Origin: Suilimivivens sp964402925
GTDB taxonomy: Bacteria > Bacillota > Clostridia > Lachnospirales > Lachnospiraceae
DNA: 42,154 nucleotides
Direction of reading: 5' to 3'
NCBI GenBank assembly: GCA_964402925.1
Contig: CAYOED010000025.1
Span: 1-42,154 of the forward strand
Made by a program: the position numbers and the translations under genes. Shown here in pieces: positions 7,401 through 14,967 of this stretch. A model generated the notes under the pieces. The model saw nothing but the letters and a program-made list of their open reading frames with translations, made no database searches and was not told where the DNA came from. Position 1 is the stretch's first letter. Each line of letters starts with the position of its first letter.

Positions 7401-8792
7401 TTAAAAATAACCGTACAGCCGTCTTAAATTATAATGACTTCCATAACCTCCTATGGCGCTCACATTTGCTTCGTACCGCTCTATGCACCAGTCCATTTTA
7501 AAGTTGTGATTGCCGTCATGAATCCTTATATCCATTTCCATAATATCCATTGTCCGCAGGTTAATCTTTTCCTCTCCCACCAGCAGAATCATACCTGCAA
7601 GATATTGGTCATACGACCATCCCTGATTGCTGTCAGTGTCATAAATACTGCCCTCTAACACATGCATAACGGACATACTATGATTGGATTTTCTTACCGG
7701 GACACTTTTGCCTTCATAAATCGCCCGGATATCACTTACACTTTCAAGAAACGCACAGGCATATAAAATACTTTCGGCAACCGGTTCTTTAAATTCCTCT
7801 TTTAGCGAAACGACCTCAAGTTCATCTGCTGCCGCAAGCGCCTGTGCTCTCAAATTCCCATCCGAAAGAGCACAGGCTGCATTGTCGGCAAAGCGAATTC
7901 TAAACAATTCTTCCGCCACAGCTCTTACATTTTCCAAATCAGAAGCATTTCCTTTTGCTATATATTCTAGCTGGCAAGAAAGAAGGGAAGACTCTCTTGG
8001 GCATCCCCAATACCCCATTTTGTCAAAAAGATAAGATAGAAATAAATCCTCTTCCCTTTTAAATTCCTGTCTGCTGCTGCCGGCATTTTCTATTTGTCTG
8101 TGCGAAATATAATTTTCTAAAGACAAGTTTGCCGGGCTTATGGATTCTGTATTTACTCTGGCTAAAAACAAAACATCACTTTGCGCCAGACTATAGACCC
8201 AGTCTGCCGGGTTGGACAGCAGTACCTCTTCCCAGATTCCTTCTTCGTTTAAAACACAAGGAAGTTCCATCCCATCCAGCTGCGCCATAATACTGCTCCA
8301 CTCCTCCATGGCAGCGCTCTGATCAAGCGCCCATATTTCTTCCATCTCGCCCGGCACCTCTCTTTCCTTACCGGAAACACCGGTATCTTCCACATAACAG
8401 ATTGCCTGGTTTCTCATGGATGCGCCCATTCCTGCCGCTGCCGTTTCAAAATAAGGAATCGCAACGCTTTGAATTTCTAAATTGCCCCAAGGTGCATCTT
8501 TCTGTGCATAAATTCCGGAAGTATTTTCTTCTATGTAATACCTGAGCCTGTCCTCAACTTGGGAAACAGAAGGCTGCTTTTCCAAATAGGATGCATCAAC
8601 ATAAATAAGATCATATCTTTTCAAGAGCTCCGCATGAAATTCTGACAGAACCGCATTCATACCTGTATCCACAGCACACTCATATCTGACTTTCACTGCG
8701 TTCCTGATGGCATTTCCGGTAAGCAGAAGAATGAAACCAGTCAATATGGATAAGGAAAGAGATAAAAATACCGTTAAATATCCTTTCATCAT
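7401..8792 (-). CDS. DUF5702 family, large TadG-like exported protein
   Basis: 463-residue protein with one N-terminal membrane helix and a long extracytoplasmic part, matching DUF5702 proteins of Firmicute Tad loci. The N-terminus MMKG|YLTVF has the same GYxTV junction as the TadE-like protein downstream, but position +5 is Phe (F9), not Glu. The rest is rich in Glu and Ser, with few cysteines. Its ATG overlaps the stop of the Flp pilin gene (ATGA), so translation is coupled. Probably a minor or tip component of the pilus. Assignment to the family is by recall of its N-terminal pattern. Confidence 0.75.
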   Translation of the reverse strand: MMKGYLTVFLSLSLSILTGFILLLTGNAIRNAVKVRYECAVDTGMNAVLSEFHAELLKRYDLIYVDASYLEKQPSVSQVEDRLRYYIEENTSGIYAQKDAPWGNLEIQSVAIPYFETAAAGMGASMRNQAICYVEDTGVSGKEREVPGEMEEIWALDQSAAMEEWSSIMAQLDGMELPCVLNEEGIWEEVLLSNPADWVYSLAQSDVLFLARVNTESISPANLSLENYISHRQIENAGSSRQEFKREEDLFLSYLFDKMGYWGCPRESSLLSCQLEYIAKGNASDLENVRAVAEELFRIRFADNAACALSDGNLRAQALAAADELEVVSLKEEFKEPVAESILYACAFLESVSDIRAIYEGKSVPVRKSNHSMSVMHVLEGSIYDTDSNQGWSYDQYLAGMILLVGEEKINLRTMDIMEMDIRIHDGNHNFKMDWCIERYEANVSAIGGYGSHYNLRRLYGYF

Positions 8793-8968
8793 GCCAGTAT
8801 GGCAGCACTGTCTACCGAAATCTTTTCAAATATAGCGCTTGCAAGTTCCTGAATCTGTGTTTTAAAGATCAGTACTAGACCAATCAAAACCACAATAATT
8901 AATATCATCTCCACTGTTCCCATTCCCTGATTATTACTTTTTCTTTTTTTCATACTTTCCTTTTTCAT
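8789..8968 (-). CDS. Flp-type major pilin
   Basis: 59-residue small pilin and probable main subunit of the Tad pilus. A basic leader ends at G15, then M16-G-T-V-E20 puts Glu at +5, and a single hydrophobic helix follows (about 21-38) with a short C-terminal tail, as in Flp1 pilins. The start at 8968 has GGAGG five nt upstream. A second ATG five codons later repeats the local sequence GGAAAGTATGAAAAA, giving a possible alternative start. The reading frame also extends 16 codons upstream without an RBS. It follows tadC and overlaps the DUF5702 gene by 4 nt. Confidence 0.85.
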   Translation of the reverse strand: MKKESMKKRKSNNQGMGTVEMILIIVVLIGLVLIFKTQIQELASAIFEKISVDSAAILA

Positions 8969-9002
8969 ACTTTCCTCCATTCCGGCATCCGTCTGATGCC
9001 AA

Positions 9003-10358
9003 TTAAATACTTCCAAAATCCAGATAAGCAGGCAACAGTATCAAAAACATGACTACCACCAACATCAGCATCATTGGAAACAATAATCTGGTGCCTGCTT
9101 CCTCGCCTGCTTTCTTTGCCATATTTCTCCTATCCTCCTGGGCGCCATCCGCCTCCTGCGCAAGAAGCGTCAGAAGCTGGCCATTTCCACGTTTCAGATG
9201 AACAGACAGTAAAAAACTCAGCCTTCGGTATCTTGTCTCTCCACATCTTTTTCCGAATTCCTGATAAACCTGCTCTTCCATCACACCATTTTCCAGCTGA
9301 TAGCAGGATATCTTCATTTCCTCATAGAGATATCTCTTTTTCTGTTTTTGAGGATTTTCGTAGTCCTTCATAATCCTGTAAAACGCATTTTTGACGGTGA
9401 GACCTGCCGACATATATAATCGGAGTTTACTGACAAATCCCGGATAATCTGAAAGAAGCTGCTGATTTCTTTTTTTGCACTCCTTTTCCAAATCTTTTTC
9501 CATACCTCTTGCAGCCATTACACAGCCAAAAGCGGTTAAAAAAATTACAAGAACTGTATTATTTTTTTTGACCTCCTTCCACACAATCGCTTTTCCCTGT
9601 AAATGATTGGGAAGTGTGATCTGGCTATGGCTTATTCCATCCATATCTATTACAGATAGCAAGTCTTCCAATGATTGAAAAAAACTTTCTTCCTCATCAA
9701 ACGTTTCCGGCAGTATAAATACCTCATAGGTAAAACTGGTTTTTTCCTGTCCGTATGATATTGTCACTGTTAAATCTACTTCTTCCACTGTGTCAATTTC
9801 TTTTCTGTCTATTTTCCCGTCTCTGCTTATTCTTTTATAATTGCTGCTGTCCCATGTAAGGTGAAACGGATAGCCTGCCACCGAAGAAACCAAATTCAAA
9901 TCACTGACTACATGTTTTAGATCTGCATTTTCCTTTTTGATTAAATCCGGCAATTCCGCATAAAGTTTCTCTTGCAGCTTTCTTTGCTCCTCCTCAGAAA
10001 GTCTTCTGGCTTCCACCAGGAATGGAATCTTTCTGCTCCATTGCTCTGTTTCCGCAATCAATGTTACTTGATAATCCCCTGCGTCCCATTCATTTCTGGA
10101 AAGACGCACCCCGTCCGCGAGTCTGTTCTCCATCCGGCTGCACAGATAAAGAAAGATGGCAGACACACACCCAATGACTACAATTGCAAATATTACTGTC
10201 AGTTTCTTTATTTGAAAAGCATCGCGCAGTTTTTCCATACTTTCTAAAGGGTATAATTGCTGCAGTTCTTTATCAATTTTTTGTTCCCGCCTCCTTAAAG
10301 TAATTGGCTTAAATCTTTTGTAAATCCTTTCTGCCAACGGAAAAAACGGATTTTTCAT
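9003..10358 (-). CDS. tadC: TadC-like platform protein with an Ig-like ectodomain
   Basis: 451-residue inner-membrane platform protein of the T2SSF family. A basic cytosolic N-terminus is followed by TM1 (about 52-73), an unusually long outside loop (74-265), TM2 (267-285), a cytosolic T2SSF domain (about 300-425) and a final TM (about 428-447). The loop includes a segment like atrophied bacterial Ig domains (about 155-217, with WDSSNYKRISRDGKI, then VDLTVTISYG and YEVFI). Ordinary TadC proteins are about 300 residues with a short loop. The ATG has AGAGG at good spacing. The ectodomain may sense or bind wall material or the growing pilus; this is inference. Confidence 0.8.
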   Translation of the reverse strand: MKNPFFPLAERIYKRFKPITLRRREQKIDKELQQLYPLESMEKLRDAFQIKKLTVIFAIVVIGCVSAIFLYLCSRMENRLADGVRLSRNEWDAGDYQVTLIAETEQWSRKIPFLVEARRLSEEEQRKLQEKLYAELPDLIKKENADLKHVVSDLNLVSSVAGYPFHLTWDSSNYKRISRDGKIDRKEIDTVEEVDLTVTISYGQEKTSFTYEVFILPETFDEEESFFQSLEDLLSVIDMDGISHSQITLPNHLQGKAIVWKEVKKNNTVLVIFLTAFGCVMAARGMEKDLEKECKKRNQQLLSDYPGFVSKLRLYMSAGLTVKNAFYRIMKDYENPQKQKKRYLYEEMKISCYQLENGVMEEQVYQEFGKRCGETRYRRLSFLLSVHLKRGNGQLLTLLAQEADGAQEDRRNMAKKAGEEAGTRLLFPMMLMLVVVMFLILLPAYLDFGSI

Positions 10359-10385
10359 GGAATACCTCTTTTCTGTTTCGCAAAA

Positions 10386-11153
10386 TTAAATTTTTATTGA
10401 AATAATATGAATAGACAGAACATAAGCGCTTATATAGATCAACAGACAAACACTCATTATAAGCATGCCTGCCAGAGAATGATACAAGTCATAAAAGTAC
10501 CCTGGAGAAGTAATACTAATGTAAAGCATAATGACAAAGGGCATCACATTCATGATTTTCTGCTCCAGTCTTCTTGCACTTAATAAAACAGCAATCTCTT
10601 TTTCCGCCTCAATTTTATGAATAATGATATCTGCTGTTTTCTCCATTACAGAAGCCATGTTTCCGCTGCTTTTCTGTGATATTTCATATACCTGTGCGAA
10701 TTCAATGATCTCTGCGATATTGAGCCTATAACCAATCTGTTTCCATAATCCGGGAAAGGAACTATTATTCTCTCTCCCTGTCTTTAAAATGCGCAGCATC
10801 CGGCAGACACTGCTGTCTTCACCAAATAATCCTTTCATATCCTGATAGCTTGAAAGAAACGCATTTTCCGCTGAATATCCGGCTTTTTGACCGGTTGCTG
10901 TAAGCAGCATCAGTTCTTTGAACTCCTCTCTTGCAGTTTCTTTTTTCTTCTGGAAGAGTATTCTTTTTTCCATCTGATAATATCCGAATCCTATTCCCAA
11001 AAGAGGCATAAGCGCCCAGATAGATTGATAAAAGAAATAGTCTAAGACAAAAATTACAAAGACAGTTTTTCCCAAAAGATATCTGCTCTCCGAAGCAGTT
11101 AATTGAAAAAAGTCCCATCCGTCACAATCCCGCTGTTTTAAGTTTTTCAACAT
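10386..11153 (-). CDS. tadB: TadB-like platform protein
   Basis: 255-residue T2SSF-family membrane protein. It has N-terminal hydrophobic segments (about 29-60), a cytosolic domain with repeated helical pattern (about 70-195) and two C-terminal helices (about 200-250). With TadC it forms the membrane platform for the CpaF motor. The ATG overlaps the cpaF 3' end by 32 nt and is preceded by GGGAGAG, so expression is coupled to the ATPase. Identity rests on topology and on its place between cpaF and tadC. Confidence 0.8.
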   Translation of the reverse strand: MLKNLKQRDCDGWDFFQLTASESRYLLGKTVFVIFVLDYFFYQSIWALMPLLGIGFGYYQMEKRILFQKKKETAREEFKELMLLTATGQKAGYSAENAFLSSYQDMKGLFGEDSSVCRMLRILKTGRENNSSFPGLWKQIGYRLNIAEIIEFAQVYEISQKSSGNMASVMEKTADIIIHKIEAEKEIAVLLSARRLEQKIMNVMPFVIMLYISITSPGYFYDLYHSLAGMLIMSVCLLIYISAYVLSIHIISIKI

Positions 11154-12324
11154 GCTTCATCTCTCCCAGCTTTTTTAATTCACCGCATATCCTGCCATTA
11201 TCTGAAACATCTTTTTGCTCGAATCGATAGATTGTCCTCATTTCAACTTCTCCCTCAGAAAGTCCCATTGGCTCTGCAATCTCTAATACACGCCTGCTTC
11301 CATCCCTTAATCTGCCTAAATGGACGATAAGATCAAACCCTGATGCAATCTGTCTGCGTATGGCAGGCAGGGGCATATCCATTCCCATAAGTACCATCGT
11401 TTCCAGGCGGCTCACCACATCTCTGACACTGTTTGCGTGTACGGTGGTCATCGCGCTGTGACCTACATTTATACTTTGGAGCATATCCACCGCCTCCTTA
11501 CCCCGCACCTCACCGACGATGATCCGATCAGGGCGCATTCGCAAAGAAGCTTTCAATAAATCTCGAATTGTTATTTCCTTGCACCCTTCCACATTGGCAT
11601 TTCTGGTCTCTAGACTGACCAAATTGGGAATATTTCTAATTTGTAATTCTGCACTGTCCTCTATGGTAATTACCCTTTCTGATTCCGGGATAAAATTTGA
11701 CAGGACATTTAGGAAGGTTGTTTTTCCTGATCCTGTTCCGCCGCATACCAGAATATTGCATCCCGCCTGCACCAGCACTTCAAGCTGATCCCTGCACTCT
11801 CTGGATAAACAACCCATGGAAAGAAGCTCCTCCATGGTAATTGGATTAGGCGGGAAACGCCTAATTGTGAGAATGGGTCCGTTAATAGCTACCGGATCTA
11901 ATACCACATTTACCCTTGCACCGTCTGAAAGCCTGGCATCTACAATCGGTGACGCTTCATTGACAACGCGATTGCATTTTGCGGTAATCTGCCAGATAAC
12001 ATGCTTTAACTTTTCCGAGGAATCAAAGCATATATCAAGTTTTTTGATTTTTCCCTTTTGCTCAATGAAAATACCCTGTGTACCATTGACCATGATTTCC
12101 GTAATCTGCGGATTCTCAATTAATTCCTGCAGGATTCCAAGCTGCCTGATAGAGTGAAATATTTCCTTTCGGAATCGTTCCCTGACAGAAATCTCCAGAT
12201 ATCGTTTTTTGCTTTCCTGTTGAATCTGTTCGTCTATCATTTCCATGATTTCGTCTTCCGTCATTTCTCTGGACAAGTTCAGTCTCTCTATAATCAATTC
12301 TGGTAAATCTACACTCCTATCCAT
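11122..12324 (-). CDS. cpaF: CpaF/TadA secretion ATPase
   Basis: Hexameric motor ATPase of the Tad system, acting at the cytosolic face of the membrane. The 400-residue protein has Walker A GGTGSGKTT (195-203), the Asp box around IED (221-223), GEVRG (271-275) and the His box VGHSAMTTVHANS (289-301). The ATG lies inside an 8-nt overlap with the tadZ-like gene and is preceded by GGAG. All catalytic motifs are intact, so the system should be energised. Unlike many CpaF proteins there is no long N-terminal extension. Confidence 0.93.
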   Translation of the reverse strand: MDRSVDLPELIIERLNLSREMTEDEIMEMIDEQIQQESKKRYLEISVRERFRKEIFHSIRQLGILQELIENPQITEIMVNGTQGIFIEQKGKIKKLDICFDSSEKLKHVIWQITAKCNRVVNEASPIVDARLSDGARVNVVLDPVAINGPILTIRRFPPNPITMEELLSMGCLSRECRDQLEVLVQAGCNILVCGGTGSGKTTFLNVLSNFIPESERVITIEDSAELQIRNIPNLVSLETRNANVEGCKEITIRDLLKASLRMRPDRIIVGEVRGKEAVDMLQSINVGHSAMTTVHANSVRDVVSRLETMVLMGMDMPLPAIRRQIASGFDLIVHLGRLRDGSRRVLEIAEPMGLSEGEVEMRTIYRFEQKDVSDNGRICGELKKLGEMKHVEKLKTAGL

Positions 12325-13336
12325 TTATCTCCTTTCCGAAAAGCTCTGGGAAAACCTTTGACTTGATATATCCCGCCAGTTCTCCGTAAGTCAATTCTTC
12401 AAAATACAGTGGAAGCTGTTTAAAAATCGGAAGCTTCCATTTGGTTGTCCTGGCTGTGATATCTCCATAATTCATACTTTCCAGCGCTTTCTCATACTGC
12501 TCTATCTTGGCAAGCGCTGCCCCATCTTCTCTGGAAATCGTATAGATATAATCACATTCTCTAAGAACATCCCACAAATCCAATATTCCATCTGATAAAT
12601 CCAGAATCATGTATTCATATTCACTGCTTTTTTCAATTTCCTGAAATAGATCGATCCACTGGCTTCCTCTGATTCCTGCCAGATTCTGATATATGTCCGC
12701 AGGAGGTATGAAATCCAGTCCATTCACGGTCTCTATCATACTCTGCATCCGATACGCCAGTTTTTCACGCGCACATGAAAAGTAGTACATAAGGTCTGAA
12801 ATATCACTGTCAAAATTTTTACTCATCATCCGGGCAAAGCCTGAATAAATTTCAAAATTTAAATAAAGAGTTTTATAACTTCTTGCCAGCATTTGTCCAA
12901 GTGTTAGCGAAAATGTGGTCTGCAGGCATCTCCCTACAGGTGTATAGACACCGATAATCTTCATCTTTTTTAGTCCCGTCCGCAGTGCCGTTGGGACAGC
13001 TTTCGATCTATCGCTATAATATACCATGATTTCGTGAAGAATCGTTTCACATGACTGATACTTATTGATATGATGCAGAGCTTTGTTTAGATTTTCTCCG
13101 CTTTCGCTGAGAATAATGATATGTGGAATATTTAAGGTTTCCACTTCCTGTTTGTAAGCGTTTTCTGATATGAGAAGACATTCGATATCTTTGATTCTGG
13201 AGCAGGAGAAAAACTTTCTTCCGTCTGTAAAAACATAAACCTCAAACGGCAGATTCGTCTTTCCGCTGATAAACTCCATCAGACGATATGCGTATTTCTC
13301 CTCGCTGTCAAAAATCGCGAGGATTCTTTTATCCAA
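12317..13336 (-). CDS. TadZ/CpaE-like protein with degenerate P-loop
   Basis: 339-residue protein, first gene of the Tad-like operon. Residues 1-110 look like a receiver-type fold (MDKRILAIFDSEEK start), as in CpaE/TadZ, and the rest like a ParA/MinD-type ATPase. The expected deviant Walker A is YTPVGRCLQTTFS (131-143), in which the Gly-Lys pair before the two threonines is replaced by Leu-Gln (L138, Q139), so ATP binding is doubtful. The start is TTG at 13336 with AAAGGGGG 6 nt upstream; there is no ATG nearby. TadZ normally positions the Tad machinery at a cell site. Confidence 0.75.
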   Translation of the reverse strand: MDKRILAIFDSEEKYAYRLMEFISGKTNLPFEVYVFTDGRKFFSCSRIKDIECLLISENAYKQEVETLNIPHIIILSESGENLNKALHHINKYQSCETILHEIMVYYSDRSKAVPTALRTGLKKMKIIGVYTPVGRCLQTTFSLTLGQMLARSYKTLYLNFEIYSGFARMMSKNFDSDISDLMYYFSCAREKLAYRMQSMIETVNGLDFIPPADIYQNLAGIRGSQWIDLFQEIEKSSEYEYMILDLSDGILDLWDVLRECDYIYTISREDGAALAKIEQYEKALESMNYGDITARTTKWKLPIFKQLPLYFEELTYGELAGYIKSKVFPELFGKEING

Positions 13337-13545
13337 CGATAACCCCCTTTCCGATTATACAAATCAAAATATTTCTGTACCTTTCACAACTTTTAAGTTA
13401 GAATACTGATTTTCGGAAGGAATCCTTCCAAAGGAACCAAATAGTTCTGTATATCTCACTGGCAGATCTATTTGATCAAGAAAAAATGATTATCATACAT
13501 GAAGTCTCTAAATGACCTCATATGACCAAGAACGTTCTTGTTTGT
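13337..13545 (-). promoter_or_regulatory. Leader of about 210 nt for the Tad-like operon
   Basis: This is the predicted 5' UTR between the promoter at 13553-13581 and the TTG start of the tadZ-like gene. It contains a 14-bp palindrome at its very start, a direct repeat GGTCATATGAGGTCAT, and a small hairpin GGAAGG-ATT-CCTTCC close to 13416-13430. I could not match it to a c-di-GMP or other known riboswitch consensus by eye. No ORF with a ribosome binding site was seen in it. Confidence 0.4.
13529..13542. promoter_or_regulatory. Palindromic operator candidate at the tad start site
   Basis: CAAGAACGTTCTTG is a perfect 14-bp palindrome at about +4 to +17 of the predicted tad transcript, a position where a repressor dimer would block initiation. 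It lacks a loop, so it is not a normal terminator stem. It does not have the GAAC-N4-GTTC spacing of a Gram-positive LexA box. Confidence 0.45.
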
Positions 13546-13552
13546 AAAATGG

Positions 13553-13581
13553 ATTATATAAAAAAAATTTTAACTTGTCCA
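13553..13581 (-). promoter_or_regulatory. Promoter of the Tad-like operon
   Basis: Minus-strand TGGACA (13576-13581), 17-bp spacer, TATAAT (13553-13558): five and six of six consensus bases. The predicted start near 13546 lies just ahead of the perfect palindrome CAAGAACGTTCTTG (13529-13542). It is the only strong promoter seen upstream of the ten-gene operon. Confidence 0.65.
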
Positions 13582-13627
13582 TAGATAAATTTTACATTTT
13601 CAAATTTTGTTAATATTACACAAAAAA

Positions 13628-13660
13628 TAAAAAAAAATTGTCTCAAAGAAACCCGAATGC
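13628..13660 (-). terminator. Possible terminator downstream of bofA
   Basis: Minus strand: GTTTC-TTT-GAGAC (short 5-bp stem with one wobble pair) followed by AATTTTTTTTTATTTTTT. The U-tract is strong but the stem is weak. A second inverted repeat, CTTGAA-TT-TTCAAG (13661-13674), lies just before it and could add to the structure. Confidence 0.4.
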
Positions 13661-13694
13661 CTTGAAAATTCAAGATTTATAGATGTCAATTTTT

Positions 13695-13967
13695 TTATAA
13701 AAGCATATAAAAATTGATTCCATAGAGCATTGCAATTCCAGGAACCCCCAATATCCCGGTTGTTAAAAAAGTAATCGCATTATAGCCTATCTGTATCCCT
13801 GGAACTGCATCTGCAAGCAAAAAATTTACGAAGTAGATCGACATCATACCTAAGACTCCGCGGAGCACAAAGTTAATAATCCATTCCGCCCGGCTTTTCA
13901 TAGTTCCAATCAACAACACCACGACCAATATCACAGCTATCAAAATAATGCCTGTGTATGTACTCAT
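13695..13967 (-). CDS. bofA: BofA-family sporulation membrane protein
   Basis: 90-residue membrane protein similar to BofA, which in Bacillus inhibits the SpoIVFB protease and so delays sigma-K activation in the mother cell. Hydrophobic segments lie at about 5-22 and 32-52, followed by the family's conserved end: IGYNAITFLTTGILGVPGIA (about 60-79). The ATG at 13967 has GGAGG 6 nt upstream. Its neighbour yaaL is normally co-directional with bofA in Bacillus but is divergent here. Its presence suggests a spore-forming lineage, though clostridial BofA function may differ. Confidence 0.85.
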   Translation of the reverse strand: MSTYTGIILIAVILVVVLLIGTMKSRAEWIINFVLRGVLGMMSIYFVNFLLADAVPGIQIGYNAITFLTTGILGVPGIAMLYGINFYMLL

Positions 13968-14190
13968 TTCATTCCTCCTTCCTTTCCCTTCAATATATGT
14001 CCAAAATCCAAAGTATATGCCGGAATATATGATTATGTTTTACAAAATAACAGAAAGCTGAATAGATAAAAAAAATCTGCTCATACTCATAATATACAGG
14101 TAATTAATGGATAATATCGGAATAATATGTAAAGAGAAAAGAAATTCTATTTATACACACTGCTCATATATCAAATAAAAGGGGTATGTC

Positions 14191-14493
14191 ATGAAGATGT
14201 ATTTTAGCCAGAGTTCCCGCGTGAACCGCACACTTTCCGAAAAAGAAATTGAACGGAATGCTTTGTTATCAGATTTGGAAAAGACCAAAATGGCACTGGA
14301 AATCGCCTATTCCGGATTTGACAATGTGACAGAGCCGGATTTGATTGATTGCTATATTTATGAGGTAAACTCTGTCTTAAAGCGCTATAAATTCTTATTA
14401 GAACAGGCAGCGGCTTTAAGCCTGCTGCCTGAAGAAGATACGCATCCTACACCTTTAAACACGGAAACCCCGCTCACTCCCCTGGTCGGCTAA
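14191..14493 (+). CDS. yaaL: YaaL/DUF2508 family protein
   Basis: 100-residue cytosolic protein. The central LLSDLEKTKMALEIAYSGF segment followed by NVTEPDLIDCYIYE and YKFLLEQA matches the DUF2508 (YaaL) pattern; function unknown. AGGGG precedes the ATG. YaaL sits next to bofA near recR in Bacillus, which supports the assignment of both. The last 39 nt overlap the end of fliS on the other strand, so the two genes converge with shared sequence and no terminator between them. Confidence 0.8.
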   Translation: MKMYFSQSSRVNRTLSEKEIERNALLSDLEKTKMALEIAYSGFDNVTEPDLIDCYIYEVNSVLKRYKFLLEQAAALSLLPEEDTHPTPLNTETPLTPLVG

Positions 14494-14931
14494 GCTTTCC
14501 GTCAAAGTATTTTTGCCATAAGTAAGACCGGCATAAACTGTCTGTGTATTGGACATCACCGGACCGGAAGAATCCTGATCACTGATTTTTTCATAGGTCT
14601 CGTGAAGCTTTTTTATGATTCCTTCTACATGTTCCAATTCTTCCACAGAATTTCGTATATCGGCTCTTGCCAACTCTCTGTTGGCATAGAGATAGAGCTG
14701 TAAAAGATTCATTGCCGGTTCATATTCAAAATGGAGAGATGCCATCAATTCATTGAGGCACCCTCTTGCTTTTCTGATGCCATCTCTGAAACCGTTCCTG
14801 TCATCCTTTTCATGTGCATCTTTGGTTTCTTCGATATAAGCAAGGAACATTTCATAAAGAATAACCACCAATTGCGACTTGTTTGCCTGGCTTATCCTAA
14901 GCGTAAACTGCTGCTTCAATTCCTTCGTCAT
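14455..14931 (-). CDS. fliS: Flagellar export chaperone FliS
   Basis: 158-residue FliS-like chaperone that binds the C-terminus of unpolymerised flagellin in the cytosol. The N-terminal half (LRISQANKSQLVVILYEMFLAYIEE) matches the FliS helical core. About 30 residues at the C-terminus are low-conservation and overlap yaaL on the other strand. The ATG follows AAAGGTG and lies 36 nt after the flagellin stop, so it is co-transcribed with its client. No fliD or csrA is seen nearby. Confidence 0.88.
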   Translation of the reverse strand: MTKELKQQFTLRISQANKSQLVVILYEMFLAYIEETKDAHEKDDRNGFRDGIRKARGCLNELMASLHFEYEPAMNLLQLYLYANRELARADIRNSVEELEHVEGIIKKLHETYEKISDQDSSGPVMSNTQTVYAGLTYGKNTLTESLADQGSERGFRV

Positions 14932-14967
14932 TGCTTTTCACCTTTCCGGATTATTCTGCATGGAGGT

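Noticed and set aside
13486..13500. ATGATTATCAT as a Fur or PerR box
   Set aside because: It is only an 11-bp partial match and lies inside the predicted leader, not in a promoter.
13380..13560. c-di-GMP riboswitch in the tad leader
   Set aside because: The GEMM-I hallmark segments could not be found on either strand, and no conserved pairing was evident by eye.
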